A stretch of 64,000 bases of DNA from NCBI GenBank assembly GCA_011053055.1, contig DRHT01000051.1:78833-142832 (forward strand). The letters run 5' to 3'. The translations under genes and the position numbers were made by a program. The notes beneath the pieces are model-generated. The model worked only from the letters and a program-made list of their open reading frames with translations. It made no database searches and was not told the DNA's origin. This stretch comes from Halopseudomonas sabulinigri. GTDB lineage: Bacteria > Pseudomonadota > Gammaproteobacteria > Pseudomonadales > Pseudomonadaceae. The number at the start of each line of letters is the position of its first letter. Position 1 is the first letter of the stretch. Of this stretch, positions 22,582 through 32,927 are shown one piece after another.

Positions 22582-22824
22582 TTAGTGAAGAACACGATCC
22601 TCGGGAATGTGCTCATCTTCGTCCTCGTCTTCTTCCAACTGACCAGCCGCTTGCATACCTGCACTGATCATGGCCTTGGCCACTTCAATGTAGTTGCCTT
22701 GCAAATAGTCTTTGGCATCTACCGAAAACTCGATAACCAGCAAAGGCTCGCCCTCTTCGTCTGAGCGGCGCAAAGCCACTTTGCCGTTGGACAGCTCTAC
22801 GATCTCAAGAAAGGGTGAAGGCAT
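22582..22824 (-). CDS. Conserved-looking 80-residue acidic protein
   Basis: I do not recognise a named domain. The protein is cytoplasmic, with a beta-rich N-terminal part (FLEIVELSNGKVALRR, then LLVIEFS), a helix (VAKAMISAGMQAAGQL) and a very acidic tail (EEDEDEDE). A similar protein of the same size lies at this place in other Pseudomonas (PA3009 from memory). The start has GGAG 10 bases upstream. It is 64 bp downstream of the DUF6586 gene, and the run with topA suggests cotranscription. Confidence 0.75.
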   Translation of the reverse strand: MPSPFLEIVELSNGKVALRRSDEEGEPLLVIEFSVDAKDYLQGNYIEVAKAMISAGMQAAGQLEEDEDEDEHIPEDRVLH

Positions 22825-22888
22825 CTCATCTGGTCTCCTCTAGTGCAGGCGCGCAGTGTATCACAACGCACCTGCCGCCGCAGCCCCG

Positions 22889-23392
22889 CTACCACTCCAA
22901 CATACCTTCGCGATAGCTGCGGACTCGCTCAGAAAGCGCTGACCAAGCTTCCTGCGCATCATCCAACGTCCACTGACCGGACTTAATTGCACTGCTGGCG
23001 ATCAAGCTGCTCGCAGATGCCGCAGCTACAGGGGCAGGCGGTGCCTGCAACTGCTGCCAGGCTGCCAATAGCTTGGCCAACCAAGTGTCGCGGTTGTCGG
23101 CCAACTCCGTCAGCTCCGCTAACTCAGGTCCGGGAAAGCGAGCTACTACGGCAGGCGTTAAAGCTGCTTCGACCTGGCGCAAATCGACTAGCGGCCAGCG
23201 ATACAGATCCGCAACCTCGTGTACTACCGCAAGCACGCCCCGATACAGATGAAACATGGCGTGCTCTTGATGGTATTGCACCTGACTCATCGCATCCACA
23301 GCATCGGACGCTTGGGCCTGAGCCCAGGAATCAAGTGCTTTACGCGCGAAGAACAAGGCTTGGTTAGTTCGGGTATAAACTTCGTTAGCCAT
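22889..23392 (-). CDS. DUF6586-family protein
   Basis: This 167-residue protein is soluble and mostly helical. It begins with NQALFFARKALDSW and includes a His/Tyr-rich helix (YHQEHAMFHLYRGVLAVVHE), as in the Pseudomonas family annotated as DUF6586. The end has a conserved-looking Trp-rich pattern. It starts 11 bp after the topA stop and is probably translated from the same message. No function is known to me. Confidence 0.8.
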   Translation of the reverse strand: MANEVYTRTNQALFFARKALDSWAQAQASDAVDAMSQVQYHQEHAMFHLYRGVLAVVHEVADLYRWPLVDLRQVEAALTPAVVARFPGPELAELTELADNRDTWLAKLLAAWQQLQAPPAPVAAASASSLIASSAIKSGQWTLDDAQEAWSALSERVRSYREGMLEW

Positions 23393-23403
23393 GCAGAACC
23401 ACC

Positions 23404-26025
23404 TCAGCGCTTGGCTTTCTTGCGGCCATCATCCACCGACCAGGCTTTGCCATCGTGAAAGGCACGCCAGCCGGTAGGCTTGCCTTCAAGTTCACTTTGC
23501 ACGTACTGCTCTTTGGTCTTGCGACTATAACGAACCACTGTCGGATTGCCGTCCGGATCAGCTACCGGAGCATCCATAAGGAAGTGGTACTTGGGGTCAA
23601 TTTCTTTCTTGTGCGGCAACAGCTCCTTGACCAGAGGCGCCCGCGTTTCCCGGTTTTTTGGGAACAAGCTGGCGGCCAGGAACAACCCGGACGCACCATC
23701 ACGCAAAATATAGACGTCATCGACCTTTTCGCACTTCAGCTCAGGCATCGGCACTGGGTCCATCTTTGGCGGTGCCGCTTCACCACTTTTCAGTAGTTTA
23801 CGAGTATTTTTGCACTCGCTATTGGTGCAACCGAAATACTTGCCGAAACGACCCGTCTTCAGCTGCATCTCATTACCGCATTTATCGCACTCAATGATGG
23901 GTCCGTCGTAGCCCTTGATCTTGAATTGCCCGGCTTCTATTTCAAAGCCACTGCAGTCAGGGTTATTACCGCACACATGCAGCTTGCGCTTTTCATCGAC
24001 TAGGTAGCTATCCATTGCCGTACTGCAAATTGGGCAACGATGCTTAGCACGTAATATGCGAGACTCACCTTCATCATCGTCTGCCGCCACGTCGTTGCCC
24101 GGCACCAGGTTAATGGTTTCTTTGCAGCGTTCTTTGGGCGGCAACGCATAGCCCGAGCAGCCAAGGAAAACGCCAGTAGACGCTGTGCGAATCATCATCT
24201 GACGACCACAGACCTTACAGGCGATATCGGTGGGTGTGGGCTGATTGGCACGCATACTGCGCTCATCGTCCGCAGACGATGCCGCTTTCAGCTTGGTACT
24301 GAAGTCTGCGTAAAAATCGTCAAGCACCTGCTTCCAGATAACCTCGCCTTGAGCAACATCATCCAGCGACTCTTCCATGCGAGCAGTGAAGCTATAGTCC
24401 ATCAGGTTAGGAAAGCTCTCGCTCAAACGCTCGGTGACAATGTCGCCCATTTTCTCGGCGTAGAAACGACGATTATTAAGCGCAACGTAACCACGCTCTT
24501 GAATCGTTGAAATGATCGATGCGTAAGTGGATGGGCGGCCAATACCGCGCTTCTCCAACTCCTTTACCAAGCTGGCCTCGGCATAACGCGACGGCGGCTT
24601 GGTGAAGTGCTGCTTTGGCTCCAGCGCCTGCAACGCCAGCAGATCTTCAACTCTGATATCCGGGAGCACCTCGTCTTCGCCACCCTTACCCTGCGGCACC
24701 ATCACTTTGGTGTAACCATCAAACTTGAGAATACGCCCCTTGGCGCGCAACTCGAAATCACCAGCGCCGACCTGAATACTGGTAGACAAATACTTGGCAG
24801 GCGTCATCTGACAGGCCACGAATTGACGCCAGATCAGCTCATACAAGCGCTCGGCATCACGCTCCATACCCTTCAAATCAGTCTGCTTGAGCTTGACGTC
24901 GGAGGGGCGAATCGCTTCGTGCGCTTCCTGCGCGCCTTCCTTACTGCTGTAAGAGTTAGGCTTCTCTGGCAGGTAATCCTTACCAAAGGTTTTTTCAATA
25001 TAGTCGCGCGCCATGCTGACGGCATCGACCGAAAGATTGGTCGAGTCGGTACGCATGTAGGTGATATAACCCGCTTCATACAGACGCTGGGCCATCATCA
25101 TGGTCTTCTTCACACTGAAGCTCAGGCGCGTACTGGCAGCCTGTTGCAGCGTGGAGGTAATAAAAGGTGCGTTGGGGCGTGAGCTGGTTGGCTTGTCTTC
25201 ACGCTTGAGAACGCGGTACTCAGCTTTCTCGAGCACAGCCAGCGCAGCGTCTGTCTGCGCCTTTTCTGTTGGCCTGAAGGCCTCTCCGGCCTGCTTAACC
25301 ACCTCAAAACGCACCGCTTCAGCTTTAGGCGTATGCAGTTGCGCGTGAATTTCCCAGAATTCTTCCGGAATAAAGGCGCGAATCTCACGCTCGCGGTCAA
25401 CAATCAGCTTTACCGCGACCGATTGGACTCGACCAGCAGACAGGCCACGGGCAATTTTCTGCCACAACAGCGGCGACACCATGTAACCAACCACGCGATC
25501 AAGAAAACGACGGGCTTGCTGCGCGTTAACTCGATTCAGGTCCAGCTTACCCGGCTTAGAAAAGGCTTCTTGAATGGCTTTCTTGGTGATCTCGTTGAAC
25601 ACCACGCGCTTATAGCGGCTTTCGTCACCACCGATACTTTCCCGCAGGTGCCAGGCAATAGCCTCCCCTTCGCGGTCCAAATCCGTCGCGAGATAAACGG
25701 TGTCGGCATCTTTGGCCAAGCGGCGCAGTTCATCGACAACCTTTTCTTTGCCCGGCAAGATCTCATACTGGGCAGCCCAGCCGTTGTCCGGGTCCACGCC
25801 CATACGCTTGACCAGTTGGGCGCGCGCTTTAGCCAGTTTTTCCTGCTCACTGGCGGGTGCCGCTTTGCGACCTCCCTTGGGTTTGCTGTCGGTCTTGGCA
25901 CTACCGCTAGTGGGCAGATCGCGAATGTGACCGATGCTCGACTTCACAATGAAATCGTTACCAAGATATTTGTTAATCGTCTTGGCTTTGGCCGGTGATT
26001 CCACAATGACCAGTGCTTTTCCCAT
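23404..26025 (-). CDS. topA: DNA topoisomerase I
   Basis: TopA relaxes negative supercoils. The 873-residue type IA enzyme begins with the Toprim motif ([18 protein letters not shown]; acidic [13 protein letters not shown] at about 115) and has the catalytic Tyr in [12 protein letters not shown] near residue 325. The C-terminal region carries three zinc-ribbon repeats (CKVC…C, CPIC…C, CDKC…C) and a Lys-rich tail, as in gammaproteobacterial TopA. It is followed on the same strand by the DUF6586 and acidic small-protein genes. Confidence 0.98.
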   Translation of the reverse strand: MGKALVIVESPAKAKTINKYLGNDFIVKSSIGHIRDLPTSGSAKTDSKPKGGRKAAPASEQEKLAKARAQLVKRMGVDPDNGWAAQYEILPGKEKVVDELRRLAKDADTVYLATDLDREGEAIAWHLRESIGGDESRYKRVVFNEITKKAIQEAFSKPGKLDLNRVNAQQARRFLDRVVGYMVSPLLWQKIARGLSAGRVQSVAVKLIVDREREIRAFIPEEFWEIHAQLHTPKAEAVRFEVVKQAGEAFRPTEKAQTDAALAVLEKAEYRVLKREDKPTSSRPNAPFITSTLQQAASTRLSFSVKKTMMMAQRLYEAGYITYMRTDSTNLSVDAVSMARDYIEKTFGKDYLPEKPNSYSSKEGAQEAHEAIRPSDVKLKQTDLKGMERDAERLYELIWRQFVACQMTPAKYLSTSIQVGAGDFELRAKGRILKFDGYTKVMVPQGKGGEDEVLPDIRVEDLLALQALEPKQHFTKPPSRYAEASLVKELEKRGIGRPSTYASIISTIQERGYVALNNRRFYAEKMGDIVTERLSESFPNLMDYSFTARMEESLDDVAQGEVIWKQVLDDFYADFSTKLKAASSADDERSMRANQPTPTDIACKVCGRQMMIRTASTGVFLGCSGYALPPKERCKETINLVPGNDVAADDDEGESRILRAKHRCPICSTAMDSYLVDEKRKLHVCGNNPDCSGFEIEAGQFKIKGYDGPIIECDKCGNEMQLKTGRFGKYFGCTNSECKNTRKLLKSGEAAPPKMDPVPMPELKCEKVDDVYILRDGASGLFLAASLFPKNRETRAPLVKELLPHKKEIDPKYHFLMDAPVADPDGNPTVVRYSRKTKEQYVQSELEGKPTGWRAFHDGKAWSVDDGRKKAKR

Positions 26026-26120
26026 AGGTAATCGTTTTCCTGACTCAAGCTATTTGAATGGTCCACAGACCCTGTGGCGCTAGCGTAAAAGGGTCTGCTG
26101 GCGGCCGGAGGGGCCAGAGC

Positions 26121-26333
26121 CTACACGTCTTCGTTGATAAAGGTAAAGCGCGGATATGCTTTGCCGTCAACCTCTACTGTTTCTTCAAACATCGCCTGTG
26201 GCCGCACCCAGAGATCGAAATTGCCATACAGCGTACGATAAACCACCAAGCTTTCTTCGTTCTCTGAGTGGGTCGCCAGACCAATTACCTCGTAGTCCTT
26301 GCCTTTATAGTGCCGATACCGTCCGGGACGCAT
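26121..26333 (-). CDS. DUF1653 protein
   Basis: This small cytoplasmic protein (70 residues) carries the DUF1653 pattern: GRYRHYKGKDYEVIGLATHSE, LVVYR and LWVRP, with a typical end RFTFI. The frame stays open back to 26402, inside the fadA terminator. The ATG at 26333 has a perfect AAGGAG 6 bases upstream and yields the usual family length, so that start is used. Function unknown. It lies between fadA and topA on the same strand. Confidence 0.88.
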   Translation of the reverse strand: MRPGRYRHYKGKDYEVIGLATHSENEESLVVYRTLYGNFDLWVRPQAMFEETVEVDGKAYPRFTFINEDV

Positions 26334-26385
26334 AAACCGCTCCTTCATCATCGCTGGCGCAGCGCTTTCTGGCGCCAACCACACA

Positions 26386-26418
26386 TAAAAAAGCCGAGGC
26401 ACAAGGCCCCGGCTCTGG
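26386..26418 (-). terminator. fadBA terminator
   Basis: Read on the minus strand, an AGCCG…CGGCT stem with an inner GGC/GCC (one mismatch) is followed by T6. It begins 17 bp after the fadA stop. Confidence 0.82.
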
Positions 26419-26434
26419 TTACACCCTTACCGTC

Positions 26435-27640
<1,206 letters not shown>

Positions 27641-29788
27641 TTAACCGAAGAATTTTTGGCCGGTCTTCGCCATTTCACGCAACTTTTCAGTTGGAGCATA
27701 CATGGCGCCGAACTCGGCGTATTTATCCGCCATGGCCACAAACTCAGCCACACCAATGGTATCGATATAGCGCAGCGCGCCACCGCGGAAGGGCGGGAAG
27801 CCAATACCGTAAATCAGACCCATGTCCGCGTCGGCAGCCGACTCAACGATGCCGTCTTCCAGGCAGCGTACAGTCTCCAAACACAGCGGAACCATCATGA
27901 TTTCGAGAATCTGTTCGTCGGTGAACTCGCGCTGCTCCAACACAACGGGCTTGAGCAGTTCGTAGGCTTGCGGATCGACAACCTTCTTCGTCTTCCCTTT
28001 CTTATCGGTCTCGTAGGCGTAGAAGCCCTTGCCGGTCTTCTGGCCCAAACGGTTAGCTTCATACATCACGTCGACCGCAGTCTTAGTGGTGTCAGCCATA
28101 CGGTCTGGATAGCCTTCAGCCATAACATCGCGGCCGTGATGACCGGTGTCCATGCCGACCACGTCCATCAGGTACGCAGGGCCCATTGGCCAGCCGAATT
28201 TTTCCATGATCTTGTCAACGCGCTGGAAGTCGGCACCCATGTTGATCAGGCGAGCAAAACCGCCGAAGTACGGGAACAGAATACGGTTGACCAGGAAGCC
28301 AGGGCAGTCGTTGACTACAACCGGCGTCTTACCCATTTTCTTGGCGTAAGCCACGGTGGTAGCAATCGCCTTGTCACTGGACTTCTCACCACGGATAACC
28401 TCAACCAGCGGCATCATGTGCACTGGGTTAAAGAAATGCATGCCGCAGAAGTTTTCCGGACGCTTGAGCGCCTGCGCCAGGTAGGTGATGGAGATAGTCG
28501 AAGTATTGGAAGCGATGATCGCGTCATCGCGAACATAACCTTCAACCTCTGCCAGCACAGCGTGCTTGACCTTAGGGTTCTCGACTACAGCTTCAACCAC
28601 GATGTCGACTTCCTTGAAGTCGCCATAAGACATGGTCGGGCGAATAGCGTTGAGCGCCTTAGCCATTTGCTCAGGCTTCATACGGCCTTTGGCCACACGC
28701 TTGCCAAGCAGCTTGGAGGCTTCATCCAGACCCAGTTGAATACCCTCTTCGCGGATATCCTTCATCAGGATAGGCGTGCCCTTAACCGCAGACTGATACG
28801 CAATACCACCGCCCATGATACCGGCGCCCAATACGGCACCCAGCTTCACGTCGCCAGCTTGTTTATCATACTGTTTAGCTTTGTGCTTCAGAGCTTGATC
28901 GTTCAGGAACAGACCAACCAGGCTGGCAGCCACAGTGGTTTTAGCCAGTTTGGCAAAACCAGCTGCTTCAATTTCCAGCGCCTTCTCACGGCCATGGTTA
29001 GCCGCTTTCTGGATAGTCTTGATGGCTTCAACCGGGGCTGGATAATTCGGACCAGCCTGGCCAGCAACGAAACCCTTGGAGGTTTCGAACGCCATCATCT
29101 GCTCGATGGTGTTGAGCTTGATTTTTTCCAGTTTGGGCTGACGCTTGGCCTTGAAATCCAGTTCGCCAGACAGCGCACGCTTGATGATATCCAAAGCGCC
29201 TGCCATCAGCTGGTCGTCAGCAACAACGGCATCGACCGCACCCATTTTCAGGGCGTTGTCGGCGCGCTGCTCAGCACCGCCGCAGATCCATTCAATCGCG
29301 TTATCAACGCCAATCAGGCGTGGCAAGCGCACAGTACCGCCGAAGCCCGGGTAGATACCCAACTTGACTTCTGGCAGACCGATCTTGGCACTCGCAGCCA
29401 TGACACGGAAATCCGCAGCCAGACACATTTCCAGACCGCCGCCCAGCGCAATGCCATTGATAGCAGCGACTGTAGGAACGTTCAGGTCTTCAAACGCGCT
29501 GAAGATCTTGTTGGCCTCGAGACTACCGGCAATCAAATCTTCTTCCGGCAGTTTGAAGCTGTTGACGAACTCGGTGATATCGGCGCCGACGATGAATACG
29601 TCCTTGCCGCTGGTGACGATTACGCCCGTCACATCACTGTTATTTTGAATAGCCTCGACTGCCGCTTGTAACTCGGACAGTGTGGCGCTGTTGAACTTGT
29701 TGACCGACTCGCCCTGCAGATCAAATCTGAGCTCGACGATGCCGTCTTCAAGACCTTGAACCGTGATGGCTTTACCTTCGTAAATCAT
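27641..29788 (-). CDS. fadB: Multifunctional fatty acid oxidation alpha subunit
   Basis: FadB carries enoyl-CoA hydratase/isomerase and 3-hydroxyacyl-CoA dehydrogenase activities. At 715 residues it equals the well-studied Pseudomonas fragi protein. The N-terminal crotonase part has E120 ([11 protein letters not shown]) and E140 (IGLPEVKLG). The dehydrogenase part has [18 protein letters not shown] near 320, [15 protein letters not shown] and the C-terminal PFRGGALRY. The ATG at 29788 has GGAG 8 bases upstream; the TTG one codon earlier is not preferred. A PsrA-type site lies about 125 bp upstream. Confidence 0.98.
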   Translation of the reverse strand: MIYEGKAITVQGLEDGIVELRFDLQGESVNKFNSATLSELQAAVEAIQNNSDVTGVIVTSGKDVFIVGADITEFVNSFKLPEEDLIAGSLEANKIFSAFEDLNVPTVAAINGIALGGGLEMCLAADFRVMAASAKIGLPEVKLGIYPGFGGTVRLPRLIGVDNAIEWICGGAEQRADNALKMGAVDAVVADDQLMAGALDIIKRALSGELDFKAKRQPKLEKIKLNTIEQMMAFETSKGFVAGQAGPNYPAPVEAIKTIQKAANHGREKALEIEAAGFAKLAKTTVAASLVGLFLNDQALKHKAKQYDKQAGDVKLGAVLGAGIMGGGIAYQSAVKGTPILMKDIREEGIQLGLDEASKLLGKRVAKGRMKPEQMAKALNAIRPTMSYGDFKEVDIVVEAVVENPKVKHAVLAEVEGYVRDDAIIASNTSTISITYLAQALKRPENFCGMHFFNPVHMMPLVEVIRGEKSSDKAIATTVAYAKKMGKTPVVVNDCPGFLVNRILFPYFGGFARLINMGADFQRVDKIMEKFGWPMGPAYLMDVVGMDTGHHGRDVMAEGYPDRMADTTKTAVDVMYEANRLGQKTGKGFYAYETDKKGKTKKVVDPQAYELLKPVVLEQREFTDEQILEIMMVPLCLETVRCLEDGIVESAADADMGLIYGIGFPPFRGGALRYIDTIGVAEFVAMADKYAEFGAMYAPTEKLREMAKTGQKFFG

Positions 29789-29910
29789 CAACTGATCTCC
29801 ACGCTATGAAAGCACATGAGAAACACCAGTCGCCAAAACCGGCTTTGAGCCAGCGAACAACTGATGTCATGAACGATCCCGATCCTCGGCGAAACGATGA
29901 ACAAAAAATT

Positions 29911-29924
29911 CATACGACCGTTTG
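29911..29924. promoter_or_regulatory. Candidate PsrA operator for fadBA
   Basis: CATAC-GACC-GTTTG matches the PsrA consensus CAAAC-N4-GTTTG with one mismatch, about 125 bp upstream of the fadB start. PsrA is known to repress fadBA in P. aeruginosa. Confidence 0.6.
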
Positions 29925-30157
29925 ATTCGGGTGCGCACACCTTCTTCCAAAACCTTGCGCTTGTCAATCAGCCTGCTTTTGAGCAGCGCCAAAACACATC
30001 GGCAAAACCTCGGTTAAAGATTGTTTTTTTATTCAATAACAACGATTTGAGTGACATTCATAAGACCGCATCAAGAAGCGGCAAAAATACCTACCAGAAC
30101 ACTTAAAACACATAATGTAGCAGGCCCGAAGCCCACAGCAAGTCAGTCACCAAAACA

Positions 30158-30186
30158 GCAAAACAGAGCCATATGCTTTGTTTTGC
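30158..30186. repeat. Inverted repeat upstream of the universal stress gene
   Basis: Arms GCAAAACAGAGC (30158–30169) and GCTTTGTTTTGC (30175–30186) pair over all 12 positions, one being a G·U, around a 5-base CATAT loop. No T-run follows, so it is not a typical terminator. It lies 93 bp before the downstream ATG and could be an operator or a leader hairpin. Confidence 0.7.
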
Positions 30187-30279
30187 AACGTCTTCATGCT
30201 CAACAATAGTTAAGACGACAAAACAGGCTGCACCCAAGACCCCAAGACTGCTAGTATCCGGAAAAAAGGAGAATTGCCG

Positions 30280-30717
30280 ATGCTGTACTCACACGTGTTG
30301 GTGGCAGTGGATTTGATCGAAGAATGCCGCGCCGTTGCCGACCACGCCATGAAGCTGGCCAAGGCGCTGGACGCTAAGCTGTCGTTACTGCATGTGGTTG
30401 AGCCGCTTGCCATGGCCTACGGCGGAGACGTACCAATGGATCTGTCGATGCTGCAACAACAGCAATTCGAGCAAGCCAAGGAGCGTATGCAGCTGTTCGC
30501 CGCCGATTACGGCTTACCGGATGACCGCTTACAGATTTCCTTCGGCCATCCACGCCAAGAAATTCATCGCGTTGCCGAAGAACAGAGCTGTGATCTGATT
30601 GTAGTGGGCAGCCATGGTCGTCACGGATTGGCGCTACTGCTCGGCTCAACCGCCAATGACGTGTTACACGGCGCACCCTGCGACGTTATTGCAGTGCGCC
30701 TAGGCAAGAAGAGCTGA
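30280..30717 (+). CDS. Universal stress protein (UspA family)
   Basis: This 145-residue cytoplasmic protein has the UspA fold signature: SHVLVAVDL at the start, LLHVVEP, and the C-terminal nucleotide-binding loop VVGSHGRHGLALLLGSTANDVL (G-2x-G-9x-G-S/T pattern, the ATP-binding type), then CDVIAVR. ATG 30280 has AAGGAG 8 bases upstream; a TTG two codons earlier is not preferred. Such proteins aid survival of growth arrest or oxygen limitation. It is monocistronic and convergent with uup. Confidence 0.93.
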   Translation: MLYSHVLVAVDLIEECRAVADHAMKLAKALDAKLSLLHVVEPLAMAYGGDVPMDLSMLQQQQFEQAKERMQLFAADYGLPDDRLQISFGHPRQEIHRVAEEQSCDLIVVGSHGRHGLALLLGSTANDVLHGAPCDVIAVRLGKKS

Positions 30718-30740
30718 AGCTTTCTTTCGGCAACAAGCCT

Positions 30741-30780
30741 CAAGCTAAAAGCGATAAGGTATTCGAGCGCTTTTAACTTG
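30741..30780. repeat. Intergenic repeat hairpin between usp and uup
   Basis: Arms CAAGCTAAAAGCG (30741–30753) and CGCTTTTAACTTG (30768–30780) pair with one mismatch around a 14-base loop, and CTTGCAGCTTGCCGC follows. The composition is like the AGCTTG-rich intergenic repeats I associate with the P. stutzeri and Halopseudomonas groups. It lies between convergent genes and may terminate both. Confidence 0.6.
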
Positions 30781-30804
30781 CAGCTTGCCGCTAGCGGACG
30801 CGAA

Positions 30805-32727
30805 CTAGCCGCCCGCTAACTCCTCTAGTTCAGCCCAGCGCTCCATCGCCACATCCAGCTCCTGCTGCTTCTGCTCGACATCTGCGAGCACCTTGGCGGT
30901 CGCGTCATGCGACTGCTGATAAAAGGCAGGATCGCTGATCTGTTGCTGAAGCTCTTCCAACTTTCGCTCCAGTTTTTCCATGGTTTCCGGCAACGCATCC
31001 AGTTCGCGTTGCAGCTTATAACTCAGCTTGACCTTGGGTTGCGCAGGTGCAGCAACTTCGGCAGGTGCTGGGGTTTCCACCGCCGCTGGCTCAGTCTGCG
31101 AATTGGCATCCTCACCCCACTCTGCCAGAGTCTCAATACGCCCACCCTGGCGCAACCAATCGGCATAGCCACCCACGTACTCACGCACCTTGCCGTTGCC
31201 CTCAAAGACCAAGCTGCTGGTAACCACGTTATCCAGGAAGGCTCGGTCGTGACTAACGATCAGTACAGTGCCGTCAAAGCCAGCCAATACTTCCTCCAAT
31301 AGCTCCAGCGTCTCCACATCCAGGTCGTTGGTCGGCTCATCCAACACCAGCATGTTGGCAGGCTTGCTGAACAGTCGCGCCAGCAACAAGCGCGCACGCT
31401 CGCCACCCGACAACGCTTTAACAGGGGTACGCGCGCGCTCAGGCGAGAACAGGAAGTCCCCCAGATAGCTGATTACATGCCGGCGATCGCCATTGATCTC
31501 GATGAAATCTCGACCTTCGGAAATGTTATCGATAACGGTTTTTTCCGGCTCAAGCTGGTCACGCAGCTGATCAAAATAAGCCACCTCCAGTTTGGTGCCG
31601 CTGTGAATCTTGCCGCTATCAGGCTGCAGCTTGCCCAACAGGAGCTTGAGCAACGTGCTCTTGCCGCACCCGTTATTACCGATCAGGCCAATGCGGTCAC
31701 CACGAATGACATTGAAAGACAGGTCGCGTACCAACGGCGTGCGGCCGGGCCAAGCAAAGTTAATGTGCTCGACTTCGATAACCCGCTTACCCGACGAGTC
31801 AGCCGTTTCCAGCTGGAAGCTGGCTTTACCCTGACGCTCGATGCGTTGCGCACGATCATCACGCATCGCCTTGAGCGCTCGTACCCGGCCCTCGTTACGG
31901 GTACGTCGAGCTTTGATACCCTGTCGAATCCACACTTCTTCCTGAGCCAGCTTCTTATCAAACAAGGCGTTGGCTGTCGCTTCTGCTGCCAGCTGCTGCT
32001 CTTTATGCTCAAGGAAGCTGTGGTAGTTACCCACCCAGTCGATCAATTGACCACGGTCCAACTCCATAATCCGTGTAGCCAGCGCCTGCAAGAATTGACG
32101 GTCGTGAGTGATGAAAAGCACAGCGCCGCGGAAGTCCAGCAGCACTTGTTCCAGCCAGGCAATGGTATGAATGTCCAAGTGGTTGGTTGGCTCATCCAGC
32201 AGCAGCACGTCCGGCTCGGCCACCAGCGCTTGCGCCAACAATACCCGGCGACGCCAGCCACCCGACAACTCTGACATCTGCTTGTCTGCGGGCAGACCGA
32301 GACGCGTCAATGTGGTTTCAACCAACTGATCCAGACGCCAGCCGTCCTTTGCTTCCAGCCGCTCTTGCACTTTCTCCAGTCGCGCCAGCTCAGCGTCGCC
32401 CATCTCACCGGTAATTAAGTGATGATACTCGGCCAGCAACTCGCCTACCCCTTCCAGGCCAGCGGCGACCACGTCGTAGACTGTTTTATCGTCAGCCTTG
32501 GGTAGCTCCTGCGGTAACTGACCGATCTTCAGGCCAGGCGCTTTCCATATCTCACCTTCATCAGCCGGTTGATCGCCATCGATCAGCCGGAACAGGCTCG
32601 ATTTGCCCGTACCATTGCGGCCAATCAGGCACACCCGTTCACCTCGGTCGAGCTGAAAGCTGACCTTGTCGAGCAGCGGATTGAGGCCGAAGGCCAGCGA
32701 AACATCGGTAAAAGAAAGAAGAGCCAT
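30805..32727 (-). CDS. uup: ABC-F family ATPase Uup
   Basis: Uup is a soluble protein with two ABC ATPase domains and no membrane part. It belongs to the ABC-F group, which acts on ribosomes, and in E. coli it also affects precise excision of transposons and branched DNA. The 640-residue protein has Walker A GRNGTGKSS and GNNGCGKST, signatures LSGGWRRR and LSGGERAR, and Walker B LLLDEPTNHLD and LVLDEPTNDLD. A C-terminal coiled coil (about 570–635) is characteristic of Uup. The order usp–uup–slt matches other Pseudomonas. Confidence 0.95.
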   Translation of the reverse strand: MALLSFTDVSLAFGLNPLLDKVSFQLDRGERVCLIGRNGTGKSSLFRLIDGDQPADEGEIWKAPGLKIGQLPQELPKADDKTVYDVVAAGLEGVGELLAEYHHLITGEMGDAELARLEKVQERLEAKDGWRLDQLVETTLTRLGLPADKQMSELSGGWRRRVLLAQALVAEPDVLLLDEPTNHLDIHTIAWLEQVLLDFRGAVLFITHDRQFLQALATRIMELDRGQLIDWVGNYHSFLEHKEQQLAAEATANALFDKKLAQEEVWIRQGIKARRTRNEGRVRALKAMRDDRAQRIERQGKASFQLETADSSGKRVIEVEHINFAWPGRTPLVRDLSFNVIRGDRIGLIGNNGCGKSTLLKLLLGKLQPDSGKIHSGTKLEVAYFDQLRDQLEPEKTVIDNISEGRDFIEINGDRRHVISYLGDFLFSPERARTPVKALSGGERARLLLARLFSKPANMLVLDEPTNDLDVETLELLEEVLAGFDGTVLIVSHDRAFLDNVVTSSLVFEGNGKVREYVGGYADWLRQGGRIETLAEWGEDANSQTEPAAVETPAPAEVAAPAQPKVKLSYKLQRELDALPETMEKLERKLEELQQQISDPAFYQQSHDATAKVLADVEQKQQELDVAMERWAELEELAGG

Positions 32728-32927
32728 AGCACACCTGTGATTGAATCAGACGCGCATTCTACCTGTAGCGGCGTCGCTCTGTAACAAATGCCCATTAATT
32801 CGCAGACGCCCCTTTTTCAGCGCGGGGCAAAAAGCTAAGCTGTGAGCACAGGTTCGTCGTCCGCAACGCCCGTCTGCGCGCACCTGACATTCACTCGGCC
32901 ATTTGTTGCCTTCCCGGCAGGATCACT

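Larger units (their letters stand above)
29792..30279. other. Long divergent intergenic region, fadB–universal stress gene
   Basis: These 488 bp separate divergent genes and are richer in A/T than their neighbours. They hold a PsrA-like site (29911–29924) and a strong inverted repeat (30158–30186). A 69-codon plus-strand frame (29897–30106) lacks a ribosome site and family features and is not called. Confidence 0.6.

Noticed and set aside
27656..29671. A 671-codon open frame antisense to fadB
   Set aside because: It mirrors fadB codon structure, has no family features, and fadB is certain on the other strand. Long antisense frames are common in GC-rich genes.
29897..30106. A 69-codon frame in the fadB–usp intergenic region
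   Set aside because: No ribosome site, no domain, and it crosses the candidate PsrA site. More likely regulatory DNA.
31477..32274. A 265-codon frame antisense to uup
   Set aside because: Shadow frame; uup motifs on the minus strand explain the region.
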